Part shown: in pieces, positions 1 through 5,010 of the stretch
Layout: the number at the start of each line of letters is the position of its first letter
Position numbering within the stretch: the stretch's first letter is position 1
Program-made: the position numbers and the translations under genes
Assembly (NCBI GenBank): GCA_900556665.1
Contig: USPX01000169.1
Span: 1 to 5,010 of the forward strand
DNA: 5,010 bases
Origin: an uncultured Eubacteriales bacterium
GTDB lineage: Bacteria; Bacillota_A; Clostridia; Lachnospirales; Cellulosilyticaceae
Reading direction: 5' to 3'
Notes under the pieces: model-generated
The model's database searches: none
What the model was told of the DNA's origin: nothing
The model's input: only the letters and a program-made list of their open reading frames with translations

Positions 1-45
1 GGTAAATAAAGGATTAAAAACTTTGTTTTAATTTCTTATAAAAAC

Positions 46-74
46 TTGAGGTTAGGAGAAGAATCAGTTAAAAT
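46..74 (+). promoter_or_regulatory. Candidate sigma-A-type promoter of the penicillin-binding protein gene
   Basis: A TTGAGG hexamer at 46-51 matches four of six positions of the TTGACA -35 consensus. Exactly 17 bases later, TAAAAT at 69-74 matches five of six positions of the TATAAT -10 consensus. Transcription would then begin near 80-82, leaving a leader of about 40 bases before the ATG at 122. The leader carries only a weak 5-bp hairpin (84-88 with 95-99, A-rich loop) and the ribosome binding site. In an AT-rich genome such matches occur by chance, and the gene could also be read from an upstream operon promoter, since relatives of this gene often follow mreD. Confidence 0.4.
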
Positions 75-108
75 AAGGGGTATGATGTAAAAAAACATCT
101 ATGTAAGT

Positions 109-112
109 GAGG
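109..112 (+). promoter_or_regulatory. Ribosome binding site for the penicillin-binding protein gene
   Basis: GAGG at 109-112, within a purine-rich GTGAGGAAGTG stretch, lies 9 bases upstream of the ATG at 122. This is an acceptable spacing for a Firmicute. It supports 122 as the start, which also gives a normal short basic cytoplasmic N-terminus before the membrane anchor. Confidence 0.65.
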
Positions 113-121
113 AAGTGAAAA

Positions 122-3100
122 ATGGGAAGAAATAAGTTAAATCCAAATAAGAGAATTTTTATTTCAGATAGATTAGTTTTCCTTGCAGGGATCTTTCTTT
201 GCATGTACTTTGTACTTGTATTAAAGTTTTATAAATTACAGATAGTAGATCATGAAAGCTATGAACAAGATTTAAGAGCCAGTGTAGAGCGTACAGTAGA
301 AGTACCTGCCGCACGTGGTAATATTTATGATAGATATGGTAAGCCTCTAGCAACGAATAAGCCAATTTACGTACTTAAAGTTGATCCACAGGTTGATCTT
401 AAAAAAGATACGTTAAATGAAATTTTATTAAGTGTTGCTAAATTATTAGAAGCAAATAATGATACATATATTGATAATGTACCAATTACCAAAGAAGCAC
501 CTTTTAAATTCACAGGAGATGATACAGCTAAGCGTTCATTTATTACAAACTACTTACCTTATAATGACCAAAAGCATAAGGAAAAGTTATATGGTTATTC
601 AGCAGCAGAACTTATGAAGTATATGCGTGATGACGTATTTGCGTTAAGTGAGGATTTTACAGATGAAGAAGCCAGAAAAATTATAGCAATGCGTCTTGAG
701 ATGTATCAAACTGCTTATCAAAAATATAAGAAGATTACAATTGCAGAAGGCATTTCAAGTGAAACTTTAGCTGCAATTGAAGAAAATAAAGAAAAGTATC
801 CAGGGATTATGGCAGAGGTAGAATCTCAACGCTATTATGTCTATGGAAAAGAATTTGGAAATGTTTTAGGTTATACACGTAAAATTACAGCCAGTCAATA
901 TGAAGCTATGAAAGAACAAGGGTATGATCAAGATGATGTCATTGGACAGGGCGGCGTTGAAAGTACTATGGAAAAAGAACTTCGTGGTGAAAAAGGTAAA
1001 AAGCTCATTGAAGTAGATAATATGGGACGTGAAGTATTTACCTTAGAAGAAGCAGATAATAAAGATGGTAATGATGTTTACTTAACAATAGATGCGGATT
1101 TACAATTAGCGGCTTATAATGCCATTGAGAAGCAGTTAAGCTCAGCTATTGTACAACGTTTAAGAGGTCAGGGACGAGGCGTTATGACATTAAGTGGTCG
1201 TGAAGTAATTGCCTCTATGGTAGATAATAACCAACTTAACTTAAATGATATGGAAAAAGCCCCACAAAATGAAATGCGTAAACAACTTTATGATAAAGTT
1301 AAAGCAGATTATGACAAGAAAATGGCGGCTTTAGAGGAAGCTGAAAAAGATTTACCAGATGAAGAAAAAACAAAGCTTACATTAAAACAACACCTTTCTG
1401 ATATGGTAAATGCAGAAGGAAGTAGCATTACAGACCGTGAGATTTTAATTGCACTTAGTGAACAAGGAAGCCTGCAACTTAGTGAAACACTTGTAAAACA
1501 ACTTTGGAGTGGAAGTTATCCATCTGTAGAATCTATTTTAATTCAAGAATATGAAGCGGGTCGTTTAAAACCAGACCAAGCCTCTATTGCACCTTATAGT
1601 GGTTCAGCTGTAGTAGTAGATGTGAATACAGGTGAAACATTAGCTGTAGTAGGTTATCCATCTTATGATAGTAACAATATGACAGAGCACTTTAATCGTT
1701 ATTATACAATGTACCATGATGGGGTAGATAGCAGAAATATGCTTTGGAACCGCGCCACAAGAACAACAATGGCACCAGGTTCTACCTTTAAGATGATTTC
1801 AGCTATTGCTGGTCTTGAAGAAGGTGTCATTACAAAAGATACAGTGATTAATGATACAGGGGTTTATACACAAGCAGGTCAACCTTATCCAAAATGTTGG
1901 ATTTATACAAATAATGGATATGGACATGGGGCTGTAGATGTGGAACGCGCCCTAGAGGTATCTTGTAACTATTTCTTCTTTGATGTAGCTTACAGACTAG
2001 GTATGAAGTATGGTATGCCATATGGCGGTATTGATGCTTTAACAAAGTATGTAAAAATGTTTGGACTTGATAAGAAGACAAATATTGAGCTCGAAGAAGA
2101 ATCACCAAACGTTTCTACACCAAGCAACTTGGTAGAGACAAATACAACCCGTGCTTTCAATAATTTACGCCGCCTGGATGAAAACGGTAGAAAGACGTTA
2201 TATAATGACGTGGCTAGTTTTATTGAGACAGGATTCTATCCATATTGTAATACATCAAGTGGTGATATTGAGACGCAGATTGATTACAAGACACAATATG
2301 ACTTAAAGAAAAGTTTAGATACAGAGCTTGGTAATGTGCTAAGTCCTGAGCTCAATAATATCTTTAGTAGAATGTTAAATGATGTGACAGAAGCACTTAA
2401 TGAATCCCTATCGTTAAAAGTACAACAAGTTGTAAATAGTGTACTAGCAGATACAAAAGATCAGTCACTGAAATTAAAAACTAAAAACGAAGCCAATAAA
2501 GTGCTTAAAGAAACTGTGACAGAAAATACACACCGTGCAATCTTAAAAGCGGTTAAGAAAATGCCAGAGCAACTTGTGACAGAAAGCTATTTAGCAGCCT
2601 ATGAAAATGCCCTTGCAAATCTTTCAACCACTGAGCAAGAAGTAAGAGTAGAGCTAGAAAGTCGTATCGCAGCACTTAAAAATAATAAATTAGATGTTTA
2701 TAATTTAATCGTAGATAAAATCGAAACACGTATCTTTGGTGTATATTTAAATAATTACTTTGAAAAAGTGGATATGGAATTTACAACAGCTATTACAATT
2801 CGTACAGCTATTGGTCAAGGTAATAATGCCTATTCACCAATTCAAATTGCCCGTTATATTGCTGGACTTGCAAATGGTGAAACTGTATATGACTTAAGTG
2901 TCATTGCTGGGATTTATGATAATAAGAAGGCAGAGGTTTATGAAGAAAACATTCCTAAGGTTTATACGAAGTTAAATCTTTCAGATAGCACGTTAAATAG
3001 TGTTTATAAAGGAATGAAACGTGTAGTTGATGATACATCAGGTACAGCAAGTTCAGTCTTTGCAGACTTCCCAATTGATATTGGAGCTAAAACGGGTACA

Positions 3101-3319
3101 GCCCAACAAGGTAAGTATGAACACTCATGGTTCGTAGGATTTGCCCCATATGATAATCCTCAAATTGCCATCGTTACAAGTATGTATGGTGCAAATGGTT
3201 TGGGGTCTCATAATACCACACTTGCAAGAAAAGTGTTAGAAGCATATTTCGATATTGAAACATCAGATACACCAAAACAAGAAACAAATACGAATATGAG
3301 TACGCATTTAGTTGAATAA
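122..3319 (+). CDS. mrdA: Class B penicillin-binding protein, PBP2/MrdA-like peptidoglycan D,D-transpeptidase, unusually long
   Basis: This is a membrane-anchored transpeptidase that cross-links peptidoglycan stem peptides outside the cell, probably with the elongation machinery. A short basic N-terminus is followed by one hydrophobic segment (about residues 16-36), giving an extracytoplasmic body. The dimerisation/pedestal domain spans about 55-320, with AARGNIYDRYGKPLATN (63-79), a GNVLGYTRK segment (246-254) and IGQGGVESTMEKELRG (274-289). The transpeptidase core starts at GSAVVVDVNTGE (494-505). It has all three active-site motifs: STFK (nucleophile Ser554, Lys557), SCN (614-616) and KTG (990-992, as KTGTAQ), followed by HSWFVGFAPYDNPQIA. 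At 1065 aa it is much longer than the usual 600-750 aa of PBP2. The excess lies in two charged, probably helical insertions, about 341-486 before the core and about 667-888 between SCN and KTG. There is no PASTA repeat at the C-terminus, which argues against SpoVD and PBP2x types. The MrdA label rests on domain pattern, because the expected mreBCD neighbours are outside the window. All motifs are intact, so it should be active and beta-lactam sensitive in principle. Confidence 0.9.
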   Translation: MGRNKLNPNKRIFISDRLVFLAGIFLCMYFVLVLKFYKLQIVDHESYEQDLRASVERTVEVPAARGNIYDRYGKPLATNKPIYVLKVDPQVDLKKDTLNEILLSVAKLLEANNDTYIDNVPITKEAPFKFTGDDTAKRSFITNYLPYNDQKHKEKLYGYSAAELMKYMRDDVFALSEDFTDEEARKIIAMRLEMYQTAYQKYKKITIAEGISSETLAAIEENKEKYPGIMAEVESQRYYVYGKEFGNVLGYTRKITASQYEAMKEQGYDQDDVIGQGGVESTMEKELRGEKGKKLIEVDNMGREVFTLEEADNKDGNDVYLTIDADLQLAAYNAIEKQLSSAIVQRLRGQGRGVMTLSGREVIASMVDNNQLNLNDMEKAPQNEMRKQLYDKVKADYDKKMAALEEAEKDLPDEEKTKLTLKQHLSDMVNAEGSSITDREILIALSEQGSLQLSETLVKQLWSGSYPSVESILIQEYEAGRLKPDQASIAPYSGSAVVVDVNTGETLAVVGYPSYDSNNMTEHFNRYYTMYHDGVDSRNMLWNRATRTTMAPGSTFKMISAIAGLEEGVITKDTVINDTGVYTQAGQPYPKCWIYTNNGYGHGAVDVERALEVSCNYFFFDVAYRLGMKYGMPYGGIDALTKYVKMFGLDKKTNIELEEESPNVSTPSNLVETNTTRAFNNLRRLDENGRKTLYNDVASFIETGFYPYCNTSSGDIETQIDYKTQYDLKKSLDTELGNVLSPELNNIFSRMLNDVTEALNESLSLKVQQVVNSVLADTKDQSLKLKTKNEANKVLKETVTENTHRAILKAVKKMPEQLVTESYLAAYENALANLSTTEQEVRVELESRIAALKNNKLDVYNLIVDKIETRIFGVYLNNYFEKVDMEFTTAITIRTAIGQGNNAYSPIQIARYIAGLANGETVYDLSVIAGIYDNKKAEVYEENIPKVYTKLNLSDSTLNSVYKGMKRVVDDTSGTASSVFADFPIDIGAKTGTAQQGKYEHSWFVGFAPYDNPQIAIVTSMYGANGLGSHNTTLARKVLEAYFDIETSDTPKQETNTNMSTHLVE

Positions 3320-3327
3320 TTAATTAG

Positions 3328-3375
3328 AGAATACCTTATATTTAATGTATGAATTCATTAAATATAAGGTATTCT
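3328..3375 (+). terminator. Perfect 20-bp inverted repeat between the two genes, probable terminator or mRNA-processing hairpin
   Basis: The arm at 3328-3347 (AGAATACCTTATATTTAATG) is the exact reverse complement of 3356-3375, around an 8-base loop, TATGAATT. It begins 8 bases after the stop codon of the penicillin-binding protein gene, a typical place for an intrinsic terminator. The stem is AT-rich with only five G-C pairs, and the bases after it (3376 onward, ATTTATGAG) are only a short, interrupted T tract. Termination may therefore be partial. It could instead protect the 3' end of the upstream message or lower expression of the downstream gene by attenuation. The structure is seen directly; the function is inferred. 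Confidence 0.65.
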
Positions 3376-3394
3376 ATTTATGAGAAAAAATATT

Positions 3395-3400
3395 AGGAGG
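3395..3400 (+). promoter_or_regulatory. Strong ribosome binding site that fixes the reductase start at 3407
   Basis: A full AGGAGG lies 6 bases upstream of the ATG at 3407, an ideal Firmicute arrangement. The in-frame ATG at 3380 lies before this site, immediately after the hairpin, and has no comparable purine-rich sequence upstream. Starting there would add nine mostly basic residues (MRKNIRRHK) encoded by the leader and the binding site itself. Confidence 0.9.
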
Positions 3401-3406
3401 CATAAG

Positions 3407-4954
3407 ATGGAAGGGTTAAAAGAAGAACTCTTAGCAGAAATTCCAAAGTTAAAAGAAGCGGGGGAAAAGTTCCTAACAGGTGAATTATCTAAGATGGCCT
3501 TTAAGAAGTTTTCAGGGGGTTTTGGTGTTTATGCCCAAAGAGATAAAAAGAGTTTTATGATAAGGCTTAGAATCTTATCAGGTGTTATTGCAAAAGAGCA
3601 ATTTGAAATCATAAATGACTTTGTAAAAAAGCACCACATTGATCATGTGCATATGACTACAAGACAATCTATACAATTCCATGGGATTAGTCTAGATACT
3701 GTATGTGAGATTATGAGAGAAGGCCTTGAAAAGAATATTTACACAAGAGGAGCAGGAGGAAACTACCCTAGAAATGTGGCCATGTCGCCTCTATCAGGCT
3801 TAGAAGAAGAAGCTTTTGATGTTATGCCTTATGCTATGGCAGCCAATGCATATTTCTTAAAACGTATTACAAGTTATCATTTACCACGTAAATTAAAAGT
3901 AGCTTATTCTAATAATGAAAAGGATACAGCCCATGTTACTGTACAAGATTTAGGGTTCTTAGCCATAAATCAAGATGGGGAAAAGTACTTTAAGGTTTAT
4001 TTAGGGGGAGGGATGGGAAGAGACCCTCAAAAATCCGTAACCTTAGATACACCCATTAAAGCTGAAGATACACTTTATGTCATTGAAGCCATGGTTAAAT
4101 TCTTTATGGCTCATGGAGACTATGAAAATCATGGTAGAGCGAGAGTAAGATATATTTTAGAGCGAATGGGAGAAGAAACCTTTAAGAAAACATTTATGAC
4201 ATTCTTAGAAGAAGCCTATAAAGTAGAAGGTCTTAAGCTAGATGTATCGCAGGTGCAGTATACAAAGCAAGGGGAAAAAATTGAAGATGGCTATATGAAC
4301 ATTATTCCTCAAAAACAAGAAGGACTATATGCATATTATTTCCATCCCGTAGGTGGTCATTTAAAGACCGAGCTAATGAGTCAAATATTAGAACTTATTC
4401 GTCCAATGAAAGATGTGTATTTCCGTCTTTCTATGACAGAAGGGATGTATATTGTAAACCTTACAGGTAGTGAAGCAAAACAGGTTTATGATTTATTAGA
4501 TTCACATAATGCTAAGATGCGATTAGAATGTAGTAGCTCTTGTATTGGTGTACCAATTTGTCAAATTGGTCTTTTAAATAGCCAGAAGGCATTAAAATCT
4601 ATTGTAGATAAATTTAAAAGTGAAAACTTTGAAGAAGATATTATGCCAGCTGTGCATATTTCAGGTTGTCAAAACTCTTGTAGTGCACAACAAATTGCCC
4701 GTATTGGTTTTGTGGGAAAGGTCATACGTGTAGATGGGCAAATGTGCAATGCTTTTGAACTCTTTTTAAATGGAGACTGTAGTATTGGCAAGACAAAGCT
4801 GGGTAAGCGCTATGGTGAAATAAGAGAAGAAATGGTTGCAGATTTCTTATTTGAACTAGGGGTGGCTATTAAAGCAAGTGGTTTAGACTATGAAACTTAT
4901 ATTCAGCAAGAGGAAAGTGCCTTTAAGGCAATTGTAGAGAAATATGTGTTATAA
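3407..4954 (+). CDS. Ferredoxin-type siroheme nitrite/sulfite reductase
   Basis: This cytoplasmic assimilatory enzyme carries out a six-electron reduction of nitrite to ammonia or sulfite to sulfide, using siroheme coupled to a [4Fe-4S] cluster. From the ATG at 3407 it is 515 aa, normal for single-polypeptide members. It shows the duplicated family layout. A first ferredoxin-like half-domain (about 33-92) ends in TTRQSIQFHG (84-93). A first catalytic half follows, with GGNYPRNVAMSPLSG (117-131) and LPRKLK (159-164). The second half-domain is at about 304-360. The cluster/siroheme cysteines follow as CIGVPIC (Cys379, Cys385) and SGCQNSC (Cys421, Cys425), the classic C-x5-C ... C-x3-C pattern. 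Arg86, Arg122, Lys162 and Lys164 appear to match the substrate-anion-binding Arg/Lys quartet of E. coli CysI. The residue aligned with the cysteine that forms a Tyr-Cys crosslink in some homologues is not Cys here (Ala125-Met126). No flavin or fused ferredoxin domain is present, so electrons probably come from separate ferredoxin. Nitrite versus sulfite cannot be decided from sequence, and no siroheme-synthesis, transport or sulfate-activation gene is in view. Confidence 0.92.
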   Translation: MEGLKEELLAEIPKLKEAGEKFLTGELSKMAFKKFSGGFGVYAQRDKKSFMIRLRILSGVIAKEQFEIINDFVKKHHIDHVHMTTRQSIQFHGISLDTVCEIMREGLEKNIYTRGAGGNYPRNVAMSPLSGLEEEAFDVMPYAMAANAYFLKRITSYHLPRKLKVAYSNNEKDTAHVTVQDLGFLAINQDGEKYFKVYLGGGMGRDPQKSVTLDTPIKAEDTLYVIEAMVKFFMAHGDYENHGRARVRYILERMGEETFKKTFMTFLEEAYKVEGLKLDVSQVQYTKQGEKIEDGYMNIIPQKQEGLYAYYFHPVGGHLKTELMSQILELIRPMKDVYFRLSMTEGMYIVNLTGSEAKQVYDLLDSHNAKMRLECSSSCIGVPICQIGLLNSQKALKSIVDKFKSENFEEDIMPAVHISGCQNSCSAQQIARIGFVGKVIRVDGQMCNAFELFLNGDCSIGKTKLGKRYGEIREEMVADFLFELGVAIKASGLDYETYIQQEESAFKAIVEKYVL

Positions 4955-5001
4955 ATAATAAAAGAGGTAAGTACTAGTGCTTACCTTTTTTATTATTTAT
5001 A
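4950..5001. terminator. Long inverted repeat, probable bidirectional intrinsic terminator after the reductase gene
   Basis: Arms 4950-4973 and 4978-5001 pair over 24 positions around the loop CTAG. There are 22 Watson-Crick pairs and two that are G-U wobbles in the + strand RNA (4964 with 4987, 4972 with 4979). The core is GGTAAG (4966-4971) with CTTACC (4980-4985), followed directly by six T residues, a textbook rho-independent terminator on the + strand. The left flank is A-rich (AAAA at 4960-4963), so the minus-strand transcript would also have a stem followed by a U tract. The repeat is thus built to stop transcription from either side, which suggests a convergent gene beyond the window. 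It includes the stop codon of the reductase gene (4952-4954). Confidence 0.88.
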
Positions 5002-5010
5002 CACTTATTT

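Noticed and set aside
2..31. Open frame from the window edge ending in TAA at 29-31 (reads VNKGLKTLF), possibly the C-terminus of an upstream gene such as mreD.
   Set aside because: Only nine codons are visible, with no recognisable motif. Frame 1 also stops at 7-9, so I cannot tell which frame, if any, is coding.
13..32. Inverted repeat ATTAAAA (13-19) with TTTTAAT (26-32), followed by TTCTT, considered as a terminator of an upstream gene.
   Set aside because: The stem has seven A-T pairs and no G-C pair. That is too weak for an intrinsic terminator and is expected by chance in AT-rich DNA.
14..42. Alternative promoter TTAAAA (14-19), 17-base spacer, TATAAA (37-42).
   Set aside because: It has a poorer -35 match than the pair at 46-74 and an A/T-only -35 hexamer. 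It is kept only as a second possibility.
82..90. Two-codon reading frame ATG ATG TAA just after AAGGGG in the leader, considered as a regulatory mini-ORF.
   Set aside because: The purine-rich stretch ends one base before the ATG, too close to serve as a ribosome binding site, and two codons carry no supporting signal.
159..365. Minus-strand open frame of 68 codons within the penicillin-binding protein gene.
   Set aside because: It lies wholly antisense to a confidently coding region, has no family resemblance and a composition typical of a shadow frame.
1848..2108. Minus-strand open frame of 86 codons opposite the region around the SCN motif.
   Set aside because: It is antisense to conserved transpeptidase sequence, and its His/Tyr/Leu-rich low-information product has no recognisable domain. 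It is best explained as a shadow frame.
122..3319. Possibility that the 1065-aa protein is a gene fusion or contains an in-frame mobile insertion.
   Set aside because: The extra segments lie between conserved motifs of one fold, have the same base composition as their flanks, and show no terminal repeats or separate enzymatic motifs. Domain insertions explain them better than a fusion.

Overview
The window is an AT-rich, tightly packed stretch of bacterial chromosome carrying two complete genes on the + strand. Low GC, AGGAGG-type ribosome binding sites, a clostridial style of class B penicillin-binding protein and a stand-alone siroheme nitrite/sulfite reductase suggest an anaerobic Firmicute of class Clostridia, perhaps Lachnospirales-like. 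That placement is inferred from family resemblance, not from a search.

Layout: positions 1-121 are a leader with a plausible sigma-A-type promoter (46-74) and a ribosome binding site. Positions 122-3319 encode a very long (1065 aa) membrane-anchored peptidoglycan transpeptidase of the PBP2/MrdA type. Positions 3320-3406 are a short gap filled largely by a perfect 20-bp inverted repeat, followed by a strong AGGAGG. Positions 3407-4954 encode a 515-aa ferredoxin-type nitrite/sulfite reductase with an intact siroheme/[4Fe-4S] cysteine set. The window closes with a long, nearly perfect inverted repeat with an A-rich left arm and a T-rich right arm, which looks like a bidirectional terminator and already includes the reductase stop codon.

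The two genes have no obvious functional link: one builds the cell wall outside the membrane, the other reduces nitrite or sulfite in the cytoplasm. They are same-strand neighbours separated by a hairpin. No promoter fits between that hairpin and the reductase start, so the reductase is either read through from the first gene or uses a promoter overlapping the hairpin.

I see no mobile element, CRISPR array, tRNA/rRNA or new multi-gene system. The most unusual feature is the architecture of the penicillin-binding protein: two large, charged, probably helical insertions within or next to the transpeptidase domain. The second, about 220 residues between the SxN and KTG motifs, is the one most worth a closer look.
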